From: Phocoenobacter uteri
GTDB taxonomy: Bacteria; Pseudomonadota; Gammaproteobacteria; Enterobacterales; Pasteurellaceae
DNA: 64,000 bases
Assembly (NCBI RefSeq): GCF_900454895.1
Contig: NZ_UGTA01000001.1
Location: 1,674,001 to 1,738,000 of the forward strand
Direction: 5' to 3'
Shown piece after piece: positions 37,215-45,227 of this stretch. Below the pieces are notes generated by a model. It was not told where the DNA came from and searched no databases. It saw only the letters and a list, made by a program, of their open reading frames with translations. Position 1 is the first letter of the stretch, and each line of letters starts with the position of its first letter. Position numbers and translations under genes: made by a program.

Positions 37215-38756
37215 ATGGAAAATAAAAGTAATATACCTGTTGCTCAAGCCATTGTTGATGGCGTTGGTGGTGCAGAAAACATTAAATCTGTTACATGTTG
37301 TGCTACTCGTCTTCGTTTTGAGCTCCACGATGGTACATTAGCTAACAAGGAAGTGTTAGACGCAATTCCAGAGGTTATGGGGTCAGTACCACAATCAGGT
37401 AATCGCTATCAAGTGATTATTGGTGGTGCAGTAATGACTGTTCTTAATCAAATTAAAGCTTTACCTTCTATGAAAAGTGGTTCAGCAAGCAATGCTCAAT
37501 CTAATGATGAATTAAAAACATCACTTCGTAATCAAGGTGTGCGTGGTAAAATCGCTTGGATTGATAACTTCTTTGAATATCTTTCTGATTCATTCCGTCC
37601 AATTCTTGGCGTGTTATTAGGGGCATCTTTAATTATCGCATTCCGTGCGGCATTAAGTTCACTAGACATTGTTGCTTTTGACGATCCATCAGGTGGTTGG
37701 GTGTTAGTAACAGCAATGTGGAAAACAGTATTTTATTTCTTACCAATTATGATTGCATACAATGCATCTAAAAAACTGAATGTTGACCCTTGGGTTGGTG
37801 CTGCAATTATGGGTGCTTTAATGACGCCTGATTTTATGGGTATCAAAAATCTTGCAACCACAGTTGTGACTAAAAACCCAGTATTAGGAACAGATAGCTT
37901 TACAGCGAATATTTTTGGTTTTGATATGATCTGGAACGATTACTCAGGTTCAGTTTTTGTACCACTTATTATGGTTGCTGTACTTGCGGTTGTATATCGT
38001 TTCCTTAAAAAAGTTTTCCCTGAAAATTTACATATGGTATTTGTTCCTTTCTTATCGCTTGTAATTATGATTCCTGTTACAGCATACTTCTTAGGACCAA
38101 TCGGTGTTTTTGCCGCTAATAAATTAGGTATCGGTTTAGCGTGGATGAATGCTAATGCTCCATTCTTATTTGCAATCATTATCCCTATGCTTTATCCATT
38201 CTTAGTACCACTTGGTTTACACTGGCCATTAAACGCATTGATGCTATTAAACATCCAAACGCTTGGTTATGACTTCATTCAAGGTCCAATGGGTGTATGG
38301 AACTTTGCGTGTTTCGGTGCAACAGCAGGGGTATTATTCCTATCATGGCGTGAAAAAGACTCTGTAATGCGTCAAACTTCTGTGGGTGCATTAGCTGCTG
38401 GTTTATTCGGTGGTATCTCAGAGCCTTCTTTATATGGTATCCATTTACGCTTCAAAAAAGTATATTCACGTATGCTTCCAGGCTGTTTCATCGGTGGTGT
38501 TGTAATTGCTATTTTAGGTTCATTAACTTCTCACGAAGTTGTAAACCAAGGTGTTGCAAGCGTAGTAAACGGTGTAACAACAAATGCGTTTGCATTTACA
38601 TCACTACTTACTATTCCTGTATTTAAACCAATGTGGGTATATGCAGTATCAATCTTAGTGGCATTCTTAATTCCATTCTTCTTAATCATCTTCCTTGATT
38701 ACCGTACAGCAGAAGAAAAAGAAGCAGCAAAAGCAAGAATTGCAGAACAAAACTAA
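37215..38756 (+). CDS. PTS EIIBC permease of the glucose/sucrose/beta-glucoside superfamily
   Basis: The 513-residue protein has an N-terminal EIIB domain (about 1-85) with the phosphorylated cysteine in SVTCCATRLRFEL near 25-37, then an EIIC membrane domain of about ten helices, with the substrate-site signature GLFGGISEPSLYGI near 394. There is no EIIA domain, so it needs a shared EIIA (probably the glucose-type Crr). It is closest in layout to beta-glucoside, sucrose and N-acetylmuramate permeases; the sugar cannot be decided. No hydrolase or regulator gene adjoins it. AAAGGAG precedes the ATG. Confidence 0.85.
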   Translation: MENKSNIPVAQAIVDGVGGAENIKSVTCCATRLRFELHDGTLANKEVLDAIPEVMGSVPQSGNRYQVIIGGAVMTVLNQIKALPSMKSGSASNAQSNDELKTSLRNQGVRGKIAWIDNFFEYLSDSFRPILGVLLGASLIIAFRAALSSLDIVAFDDPSGGWVLVTAMWKTVFYFLPIMIAYNASKKLNVDPWVGAAIMGALMTPDFMGIKNLATTVVTKNPVLGTDSFTANIFGFDMIWNDYSGSVFVPLIMVAVLAVVYRFLKKVFPENLHMVFVPFLSLVIMIPVTAYFLGPIGVFAANKLGIGLAWMNANAPFLFAIIIPMLYPFLVPLGLHWPLNALMLLNIQTLGYDFIQGPMGVWNFACFGATAGVLFLSWREKDSVMRQTSVGALAAGLFGGISEPSLYGIHLRFKKVYSRMLPGCFIGGVVIAILGSLTSHEVVNQGVASVVNGVTTNAFAFTSLLTIPVFKPMWVYAVSILVAFLIPFFLIIFLDYRTAEEKEAAKARIAEQN

Positions 38757-38799
38757 TCATCATTTCAATTTAATATCAATCATATTGAATGAATGATGT

Positions 38800-38832
38800 A
38801 AAAAGCCAGTAGAAATTTTTCTACTGGCTTTT
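38800..38832 (+). terminator. Terminator of the PTS permease gene
   Basis: AAAAGCCAGTAG at 38801-38812 and CTACTGGCTTTT at 38821-38832 form a 12-bp stem with T-rich tail. It also serves pyrD on the opposite strand. Confidence 0.9.
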
Positions 38833-38851
38833 ATATTTATTGCTCATTTAT

Positions 38852-39886
38852 TTACCAAACCTCTCGCAACTTTTTGTTAATACGCTTAACCAATCCTGCC
38901 CCTTCATAAATAAAACCCGTATAAATTTGGATAAGATCTGCCCCTGCTTGCAATTTTTCCAGTGCATCTTGCTCGCTGTGAATCCCACCAACCCCAATAA
39001 TCACAAAACTTTTTTGGGATTTTTTGGCTAAATAACGAATAATTTCTGTGCTACGATCCTTAATCGGTTTGCCACTTAATCCGCCATTGCCGATCTTTTC
39101 TAATGTTGAAATCGGCGTTTGTAAATTTTCTCGTGTTGTTGATGTATTACACGCAATCACGCCATCAATGCTAGTTTCTGAAATTAAACGGATAATTTCA
39201 TCTAATTGTTGAGGGGTTAAATCGGGGGAAATTTTTAATAAAATCGGACGAGGTTTAGCAAACTGATGATTTATTTTTTGCAGGGTTAAAAGTAATTCTT
39301 TTAGGTAATTTATTTCTTGTAATTTTTTATGACTAGACACATTTGGGCAACTAATATTTATTGAAAAATAATCCACATAAGGGTGTAATTCTTGAAAACA
39401 TTGCACATAATCTTGGGTATAATTTTCTGGTTTTGTTGTGGTGTTTTTGCCAATATTTCCGCCAATAATTGCCTTGTGTTTATTTTTTTTAAGCTGTTTA
39501 ATTGCTTCATCTAACCCATTGTTATTAAAACCCATTCTGTTAATTATCGCCCTATCTTTGACTAATCTAAACAGCCGTTTTTTAGGATTACCCGATTGCG
39601 CTTTTGGTGTCACAGTGCCAATCTCAATAAAGCCAAATCCGAAATTTGCCAATTCGTTATACAGCGTAGCATTTTTATCAAATCCAGCAGCTAAACCAAC
39701 CGGATTTTTAAAGGTCAAACCGAGTATTTTTTGGGTTAATTTAGGATCATTAAGGCAATATTTTTTACGGATTAAAGGGGGAATAAAGGGCAGAAAAGAG
39801 AATAATTTGAGTAGATAAAAAACTATCAAATGAGCCGTTTCAGGATCACACCAAAAGAGTATCGGACGCACTATTTTTTTATACAT
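38852..39886 (-). CDS. pyrD: Dihydroorotate dehydrogenase (quinone), class 2
   Basis: PyrD oxidises dihydroorotate to orotate with quinone as acceptor at the inner membrane, the fourth step of UMP synthesis. The 344-residue protein has the N-terminal membrane-associating helices (1-45), LTFKNPVGLAAGFDKNA near 53, INISCPNVS near 177 with the class 2 catalytic serine, ACNTSTTREN near 246 and a FMN-phosphate site GGLSGKPI and GVGGIHSEQDA. It is divergent from the three-gene pyr-like unit; the shared 300-bp region holds that unit's promoter and leader. Confidence 0.95.
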   Translation of the reverse strand: MYKKIVRPILFWCDPETAHLIVFYLLKLFSFLPFIPPLIRKKYCLNDPKLTQKILGLTFKNPVGLAAGFDKNATLYNELANFGFGFIEIGTVTPKAQSGNPKKRLFRLVKDRAIINRMGFNNNGLDEAIKQLKKNKHKAIIGGNIGKNTTTKPENYTQDYVQCFQELHPYVDYFSINISCPNVSSHKKLQEINYLKELLLTLQKINHQFAKPRPILLKISPDLTPQQLDEIIRLISETSIDGVIACNTSTTRENLQTPISTLEKIGNGGLSGKPIKDRSTEIIRYLAKKSQKSFVIIGVGGIHSEQDALEKLQAGADLIQIYTGFIYEGAGLVKRINKKLREVW

Positions 39887-39979
39887 AAAAATCCCCTCTA
39901 TTTTTGGGAAATAAAAAATAACACATTTTTGATGAAATGCAAAGCGGTCAATTTTTTTAGATTTTTTACAAAAAAATCC

Positions 39980-40007
39980 TTGACTAAAAATATTTTATCT
40001 ATATCAT
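39980..40007 (+). promoter_or_regulatory. Promoter of the attenuated three-gene unit
   Basis: TTGACT at 39980-39985 and TATCAT at 40002-40007 with a 16-bp spacer. It lies about 40 bp before the leader peptide start. Another reading with TATATC as -10 has too short a spacer. Confidence 0.6.
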
Positions 40008-40047
40008 ACGGCACAATTTTGAGCCTAGACGAAGGGAAGCATAGAAA

Positions 40048-40152
40048 ATGAACTATTGTGTTTTAATCAAGAAACGAAAAAACAGAGCATTGTCTTTGGC
40101 TATTCCCTTTTCAATTTCAAATTATTATTTATTTTTAAACCACCTATTTTAG
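40048..40152 (+). CDS. Leader peptide, 34 residues, ending inside a terminator hairpin
   Basis: The ATG at 40048 follows GAAGGGAAG. The peptide begins MNYCVLIKKRKNRALS and ends SNYYLFLNHLF, with its TAG at 40150-40152 inside the terminator stem. The coding strand from about 40094 is rich in T (CCCTTTTCAATTTCAAATT and onward), resembling the UTP-sensitive pause tract of the E. coli pyrBI leader. A ribosome translating close behind RNA polymerase would block the hairpin. An alternative is amino-acid-type attenuation: there are 4 Asn, 5 Leu-family TTA/TTG and 3 Tyr codons, but no dense run of one codon. Confidence 0.7.
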   Translation: MNYCVLIKKRKNRALSLAIPFSISNYYLFLNHLF

Positions 40153-40164
40153 GTGGTTTTTTTT
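40137..40164 (+). terminator. Attenuator: intrinsic terminator upstream of the synthetase-like gene
   Basis: AACCACCT at 40138-40145 and AGGTGGTT at 40151-40158 form an 8-bp stem with a 5-base loop, followed by a T-run to about 40164. It lies between the promoter and the first structural gene (40204) and overlaps the end of the leader ORF, the geometry of translational-coupling attenuators. Confidence 0.85.
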
Positions 40165-40203
40165 TGCCTAAATTTCAACACAACACACAATCAAGGAGTA
40201 AAA

Positions 40204-41073
40204 ATGAGCACTAAAACTTTCACATCTGGCGTTTATGCAAATGATTTAATCAATTCAGAAGATTACAGCAAGACCGTTGCATTACTACGTGAGTTTTTTG
40301 TCAAAAAAGGATTTATTGAAGTACCAACACAATCACGTTTATCTATCTTAGCCGCTTGTGAAGACCCAACCACCGTTAGCACTTACACCTTCGAAGGCGA
40401 AGTATGGCCACTACCACAAACGGGGCAAATGTGGTTAGAGTATGAACTTTTAACCAAACCAAATGTGCCAGGTTACTTCTGTCTTTCAACCTCTTACCGA
40501 GCAGAACCAAACCCAATTCCAGATCGCCACAGAACAATTTTCCCAATGTTTGAATTTGAAACACACGGCGGATTAGAGCAATTAGCACAATTAGAAAAAG
40601 AATTAGTGACACACTTAGGCTTAGTCGATAGCCCTGATGCTGTACCACATATCGATTATGCTGAAATCGCTGAAAAATATGGCACAACAGACATTGATAA
40701 TCACGAAGAAGCGAAAATTTACCAAGAATATGGCAACGTTGCATTACTTTGCGACTTCCCTAACTACACCAGCCCATTCTGGAATATGCGTAGCCACGAA
40801 GGACAAAACAAGGCACGTAAAATTGATGCAATTATCTGCGGACAAGAAACCATCGGTTCAGCAGAACGTGCAGTGAATGCCGATGAAATGCGACACGCTT
40901 TCCACACAATTTCAGATGGCGAATACGCAAATCTACTTTTCAACAAATTTGGTAAAGCGCGTGTATTACAAGAATTAGAAGATTATCTAAGCCTAGATTT
41001 CTTCGAGCGTTGCGGCGGCGGAATCGGTGTAACTCGTATGATGCACGCATTAAAAACTTGTAACATCATCTAA
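40204..41073 (+). CDS. Class II aminoacyl-tRNA synthetase-like protein, AspRS/AsnRS core without anticodon-binding domain
   Basis: The 289-residue protein contains a complete class II core: motif 1 region FFVKKGFIEVPTQSRL near 33, motif 2 CLSTSYRAEPNPIPDRHRTI then FPMFEFETHGG (about 95-128) and motif 3 CGGGIGVTRMMHAL near 271. The N-terminal OB-fold of AspRS/AsnRS/LysRS is absent. Such truncated AspRS/AsnRS relatives include the archaeal asparagine synthetase AS-AR and tRNA-independent amino-acid activators. ATG at 40204 follows AAGGAG. It is one base from the OMPDC-like gene and read through an attenuator. Possible roles are asparagine synthesis or amino-acid activation for a metabolite; neither is shown. 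Confidence 0.8.
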   Translation: MSTKTFTSGVYANDLINSEDYSKTVALLREFFVKKGFIEVPTQSRLSILAACEDPTTVSTYTFEGEVWPLPQTGQMWLEYELLTKPNVPGYFCLSTSYRAEPNPIPDRHRTIFPMFEFETHGGLEQLAQLEKELVTHLGLVDSPDAVPHIDYAEIAEKYGTTDIDNHEEAKIYQEYGNVALLCDFPNYTSPFWNMRSHEGQNKARKIDAIICGQETIGSAERAVNADEMRHAFHTISDGEYANLLFNKFGKARVLQELEDYLSLDFFERCGGGIGVTRMMHALKTCNII

Positions 41074-41074
41074 T

Positions 41075-41713
41075 ATGAAACTGATTCTTTCATTAGATAC
41101 TTGTGATGTCCAAAGGGCATCACAGGTCTTAGACCAAACAAAGGCGATGATTTCTCACGTTAAACTCGGGCATATCCCTTTTACAATGGGGCAAGAAACC
41201 ATTAAAAAAATCATTCAAGATACCCCCTTATTTTTAGATTTTAAGCTACACGATATCCCAAGCACAATGGCTCGAGCCATCACGGGTTATCGCAACGCAT
41301 TCGAATATCTTGAAATGATTACCGTATGGGGAACATCAAGCAATGACGGATTAAAAGCGGTGGTTGAAAGCTGTGATAACCAATGTCAGCCCCTTGCGGT
41401 TATCTCACTAACCAGTGATATCGGCAATACCACAACCTTTCTCAATACCGTAGAACGTAATTTGAATTGTGGCATTCAAGGCTTTATTACCCCAAGTTTT
41501 ATGCTAACAGAACTCCGCCAGCAATTTGGCAATGAGATTACCCTTGTGACACCCGGAGTTCGTTTTGAAAATAAAGACGATCATCAAAATTGTGTCACAC
41601 CACAGCAAGCACTGGAACGAGGTTGTGATTATATGGTGGTCGGTCGCCCCATAATGAATGCACAACATATTAAGCAACAGACCGAAAAATTTTATCAATT
41701 TTGCACTAAATAA
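41075..41713 (+). CDS. Orotidine 5'-phosphate decarboxylase-family protein (PyrF-like)
   Basis: A 212-residue beta/alpha barrel. The catalytic tetrad is conserved: Lys30 in HVKLG, and Asp55, Lys57, Asp60 in FLDFKLHDIPSTMARAI. The phosphate loop TPGVRF near 156 and VVGRPIMNAQ near 191 are also intact. It therefore looks catalytically competent for OMP decarboxylation, but is shorter (about 230 usual) and diverged from Pasteurellaceae PyrF, whose motif reads DLKFHDIPNTV. The ATG is one base after the synthetase-like stop; translation is probably coupled. A related OMPDC-suprafamily reaction is possible. Confidence 0.82.
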   Translation: MKLILSLDTCDVQRASQVLDQTKAMISHVKLGHIPFTMGQETIKKIIQDTPLFLDFKLHDIPSTMARAITGYRNAFEYLEMITVWGTSSNDGLKAVVESCDNQCQPLAVISLTSDIGNTTTFLNTVERNLNCGIQGFITPSFMLTELRQQFGNEITLVTPGVRFENKDDHQNCVTPQQALERGCDYMVVGRPIMNAQHIKQQTEKFYQFCTK

Positions 41714-41731
41714 CTTATAGAGAGGACATCA

Positions 41732-42136
41732 ATGAATAATCTTTTTATCCAACAACGCTTTCAAATGCACTCAGGGGGCTTCTCTGATTTTAAAATCGAA
41801 TGTGATGCACTTAGCGAAGCAGATTTAGACACCCTTGCATTCTTAATCTCACGCAAATTTACCTTCGGTGGCGTGTACGGCATTCCACGTGGTGGTGTTG
41901 CATTACAAAAGGCCCTAGAAAAATATATCACCCCTGAAAATAAAACCTTCTTACTCGTGGACGATGTATTCACAACAGGTGGCTCAATGTTTGAAGCAAA
42001 AGATAAAATTTTAGATGACATCACCCAACAAGGTTTTGATAAATTACAAGGTGTCGTACTCTTCGCAAGAGGCGAAACCCCAGACTGGATCCAAACCGTA
42101 TTACATTTAGATCCACTGTTTTGGCAAAATGACTAA
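41732..42136 (+). CDS. Short type I phosphoribosyltransferase, OPRTase-like (PyrE-like)
   Basis: A 134-residue protein against about 213 for housekeeping PyrE. The N-terminus has the OPRTase-like FQMHSGGFSDFKIECDAL, then VYGIPRGGVALQKAL (the PPi loop) and the PRPP-binding motif FLLVDDVFTTGGSM near 72-85. It should transfer a phosphoribosyl group to orotate or a related base. The gene follows the OMPDC-like gene by 18 bp after an AGAGGA site. Its last 115 bp or so are present twice more, degraded, downstream. Confidence 0.82.
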   Translation: MNNLFIQQRFQMHSGGFSDFKIECDALSEADLDTLAFLISRKFTFGGVYGIPRGGVALQKALEKYITPENKTFLLVDDVFTTGGSMFEAKDKILDDITQQGFDKLQGVVLFARGETPDWIQTVLHLDPLFWQND

Positions 42137-42645
42137 TTATAAATAAGAAACAAGCGGTGATATTTTCATTAAAATTTGTAAATTTCTGAAAAAATATCAC
42201 CGCTTGATTGCTAATAATAAAAAGTAAAAAATAGCACTACCCAACAAGGTTTTGATAAATGACAAGGTGTTGCTCTCTTTGCAAGGAATGCCCCCCCAGA
42301 CTGAATCCAAACCGTATTACATTAGATCCACTGTTTTGGTAAAATGACTAATTATAGATAAAAAACAAGCGGTCATATTTTCACTAAAATTTGCAAATTT
42401 CTGAAAAAATATCACCGCTTGATTGCTAATAATAAGAAGTAAAAAATAGCACTACCCAACAAGGTTTTGATAAATTACAAGGTGTCGTACTCTTCGCTAG
42501 AGGCGAAACCCCAGACTGAATTCAAACCGTATTACATTAGAGCCTCTATTTTGGCAAAGTAACTAATTATAGATAAAAACAAGCGGTGATATTTTCATTA
42601 AAATTTGCAAATTTTTTAGAAAATATCACCGCTTGATTGATACTA
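42023..42645 (+). repeat. Triplicated 3' end of the PyrE-like gene with its uptake-sequence terminator
   Basis: Three units begin with ACCCAACAAGGTTTTGAT at 42023, 42239 and 42454, a period of 215-216 bp. Each covers the last 38 codons of the gene, the stop region and an inverted uptake-sequence hairpin (ACAAGCGGT near 42150, 42366 and 42579, with the complementary ATATCACCGCTTG arm). Units 2 and 3 have stops and indels (for example TGACAAGG for TTACAAGG, TGAAT for TGGAT), so they are not coding. Confidence 0.92.
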
Positions 42646-42654
42646 GGAAATTCG

Positions 42655-43449
42655 TTATTTCTGTGCTTTTTTATACGCCACCATCATTATAACGATTCCG
42701 CCAATAATCATCGGAAGTGATAATAACTGTCCACGTGTAATAATATCTAAATCAAGAGTAAGCGTCATATCTGGCTCTCTGAAAAATTCCACAATAAAGC
42801 GGAAACAACCATAACCTATTAAAAATAGACCTGACACCGCACCCAGTGGACGTGCTTTACGAATAAATAAATTTAGAATGATAAATAATACAACGCCTTC
42901 TAATAAAAACTCATAAAGTTGTGAAGGATGGCGAGGTTGCATATCAACGTGGGGGAAAATCATCGCCCACGATACATCCGTTGCTCGACCCCAAAGTTCG
43001 CCATTGATGAAATTACCCAAACGCCCCATTCCTAAACCAAAAGGAATTAAAGGTGCTACAAAATCCGCCGTTTGCCAGAAGGTATGCTTCTGACGACGAG
43101 CTGTCCAAAGCATTGCAATAATCACACCGATAAGCCCACCGTGAAATGACATTCCTCCTTCCCAAATACGGAAAAGATACAATGGATCTGCCATTAGTTT
43201 ATCAAAACTATAAAAGAACACATCGCCAATTCGTCCGCCTAATATAACCCCAAAAAAGCCGTTATAAAGCAGTTGATCAACTTGTTCTACTGTCCACAGA
43301 CCATTAGATTGCTTTGCTCGACGAGTACCTAGCCAATAGGCAAAAGCAAAACCGATAAGATACATCAAACCATACCAACGCAATGCAATCGGACCAATTT
43401 GGAAGATGATAGGATCAATATTTGGATAAATTAAATAATTTTCGTACAT
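42655..43449 (-). CDS. lgt: Prolipoprotein diacylglyceryl transferase
   Basis: Lgt transfers diacylglycerol from phosphatidylglycerol to the lipobox cysteine of prolipoproteins in the inner membrane. The 264-residue protein has seven hydrophobic segments, the essential HGG in GGMSFHGGLIG near 101 and the Lgt signature GRLGNFINGELWGR near 143. It ends ten bases after the triplicated repeat. The TSUP gene is 14 bp upstream, in a probable operon rppH-TSUP-lgt. Confidence 0.96.
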   Translation of the reverse strand: MYENYLIYPNIDPIIFQIGPIALRWYGLMYLIGFAFAYWLGTRRAKQSNGLWTVEQVDQLLYNGFFGVILGGRIGDVFFYSFDKLMADPLYLFRIWEGGMSFHGGLIGVIIAMLWTARRQKHTFWQTADFVAPLIPFGLGMGRLGNFINGELWGRATDVSWAMIFPHVDMQPRHPSQLYEFLLEGVVLFIILNLFIRKARPLGAVSGLFLIGYGCFRFIVEFFREPDMTLTLDLDIITRGQLLSLPMIIGGIVIMMVAYKKAQK

Positions 43450-43463
43450 TTTTACTCTTATAT

Positions 43464-44279
43464 TTAGTATTTAAAAAACATATTGATTGCAATCCCGACT
43501 AGCAGTAATGCAAACGCTCTTTTTAATATGCTTACAGATAACACTGCCGCCAATTTCGCCCCTAATTTTGAGGTAAAAAATGACACAGACACCACGCCAA
43601 ATAGGGCGGGTAAATAAACATAACCTAAGGAATAATCAGGTAAATTGGGAATATTATAGCCATAAAACATAAAGCTCAACATTCCTGTTAGTCCAAGCAA
43701 ACAGCCACAAAAAGATGATGTGCCAATCGCTTTTTTCAGTGCTAAACCGCGTCCTTCTAAAAAAGGGACGATAAAACCACCACCCGCAATGCCACCTAAA
43801 CTGGCTAATACACCAATTACACTACCTGCCGTAATCATAGACCGTACCGTTAATTGTTTAGTTGCTACTTTCTGTGATTTTATGGATAAAAACATTTTAA
43901 GTGATAAATAAAACATCAATACCGAAAACAATTTTGTGATAATGTGTTTTGGTAAGTCGGTAACGATAGAAGCTGTGAGAAATCCCATAATCATTAGTGC
44001 TGGAACAAACACTTTTATCACAGAAAATTCAATATTGCCTAATTTGTGATGGTGTTGTGCTGCTGAGAAGGTGTTCACAACGATAGTAGAAAATGAGGTG
44101 CCTAATGCCATCGACATAATTAAATCATCTGGCACACCTACTTTGGGTAATAAATAAACCAGTGCTGGCACAATAACCATTCCACCGCCAATGCCGAATA
44201 ATCCAGCCAACAGCCCTGAAATTGCCCCTAGCACTAAAAATGCACCCAAAATAGCGATAGACACTAACGTTTTCTCCAA
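43464..44279 (-). CDS. TauE/SafE (TSUP) family membrane permease
   Basis: The 271-residue protein has about eight membrane helices. LLAGLFGIGGGMVIVPAL near 24 and SLGGIAGGGFIVPFL near 161 are the two Gly-rich inverted repeats that define the family, proposed to move sulfonates, sulfite or other anions. It overlaps the end of rppH by 16 bp and precedes lgt by 14 bp, an arrangement known from other Pasteurellaceae. The substrate is not known. Confidence 0.9.
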   Translation of the reverse strand: MEKTLVSIAILGAFLVLGAISGLLAGLFGIGGGMVIVPALVYLLPKVGVPDDLIMSMALGTSFSTIVVNTFSAAQHHHKLGNIEFSVIKVFVPALMIMGFLTASIVTDLPKHIITKLFSVLMFYLSLKMFLSIKSQKVATKQLTVRSMITAGSVIGVLASLGGIAGGGFIVPFLEGRGLALKKAIGTSSFCGCLLGLTGMLSFMFYGYNIPNLPDYSLGYVYLPALFGVVSVSFFTSKLGAKLAAVLSVSILKRAFALLLVGIAINMFFKY

Positions 44280-44827
44280 GCATTACGACGATGTTGACGC
44301 TTTGGATAATGCTCTTCATCACGCTCAACATCATCAGATTGCTCAATATTACTGTTCATCAATATTTGTGCAAATTCTTTCATTGCTTTTCGATAAACAT
44401 CTCGCTTAAACGATACCACTTGACGCACAGGATACCAAAAACTAACCCAACGCCAGCCATCAAACTCAGGATTTTTTGTCGCATCTAGCTTGATCGCACT
44501 TTCATCGCTTACTAATTGTAATAAAAACCAACGCTGTTTTTGCCCAATACATACAGGGCGAGAGGCATCATTACGAATTAAACGTTTTGGTAATTTATAC
44601 CTTAACCAATATTTAGATGCCCACAATAATTGCACATCATTTTTTGTCAAACCGACTTCTTCTTGTAGCTCACGGTACATTGCTGTTTCAATGTTTTCGC
44701 CCTCTTTTACGCCTCCTTGCGGAAACTGCCAAGAGTTTTGACCAAACCGTTTTGCCCACAAAACTTGTCTTTTCTTATTACAAATAACGATACCAACATT
44801 TGGGCGATATCCATCAGAATCGATCAA
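44264..44827 (-). CDS. rppH: RNA pyrophosphohydrolase RppH (TTG start)
   Basis: RppH removes pyrophosphate from 5'-triphosphorylated mRNA, starting RNase E-dependent decay. The Nudix box GGVKEGENIETAMYRELQEEVG (about residues 38-59) is intact. No ATG exists near the start; the TTG at 44827 gives MIDSDGYRPNVGIV, matching E. coli MIDDDGYRPNVGIV, and has AAGG eight bases upstream. A further in-frame TTG lies seven codons upstream. The predicted length is 187 residues. Confidence 0.92.
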   Translation of the reverse strand: MIDSDGYRPNVGIVICNKKRQVLWAKRFGQNSWQFPQGGVKEGENIETAMYRELQEEVGLTKNDVQLLWASKYWLRYKLPKRLIRNDASRPVCIGQKQRWFLLQLVSDESAIKLDATKNPEFDGWRWVSFWYPVRQVVSFKRDVYRKAMKEFAQILMNSNIEQSDDVERDEEHYPKRQHRRNAWRKR

Positions 44828-45013
44828 CCTGACCGCCTTATTTTTCAAACTTTAAAAATAAGGTAGATTGTTTCATACTTTTATTTATTGGGCAACTGAA
44901 AGACTAATTTGGATAGCAAATATTAAGGAAATACAAAAATAGCATTATTTGCCATATAACTATGCTCTTTTATGCGTTGCTACTTTCCTCCTTTTACAAA
45001 AAATCATCAATCC

Positions 45014-45042
45014 TTGTTAAAAAAGCAAACGTTTGCTAAAAT
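45014..45042 (+). promoter_or_regulatory. Promoter with a PurR-like operator in its spacer
   Basis: -35 TTGTTA at 45014-45019 and -10 TAAAAT at 45037-45042 are 17 bp apart. The perfect palindrome GCAAACGTTTGC at 45025-45036 fills the spacer and matches the PurR operator core (ACGCAAACGTTTGCGT). Binding there would exclude RNA polymerase. The transcript would have a 5' leader of about 180 nt. The remainder of the 44828-45227 gap holds no gene; a weak hairpin with T-run lies at about 45176-45200. Confidence 0.75.
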
Positions 45043-45227
45043 ATGGGCAATATAAAAATCAACTTATGGTTTTGTGTAAAAATACTTAATTTTCAAATAC
45101 CTAAACTAGGTATTACAACCGAATTATTTTGTTAGTAGTCTTAAACACTACTTACCAAAATAATCTGCAAGATAACCGCTTAAATTCAAGCAGTTTTTCT
45201 ATATTACTTTTATATTAAGGAATTTTT

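Noticed and set aside
40153..40203. Upstream extension of the synthetase-like gene by 17 codons
   Set aside because: It would start inside the terminator T-run; the ATG at 40204 has AAGGAG at correct spacing.
42226..42645. Possible additional PyrE-like genes in repeat units 2 and 3
   Set aside because: Both units contain stops and frameshifts and include only the last part of the gene.
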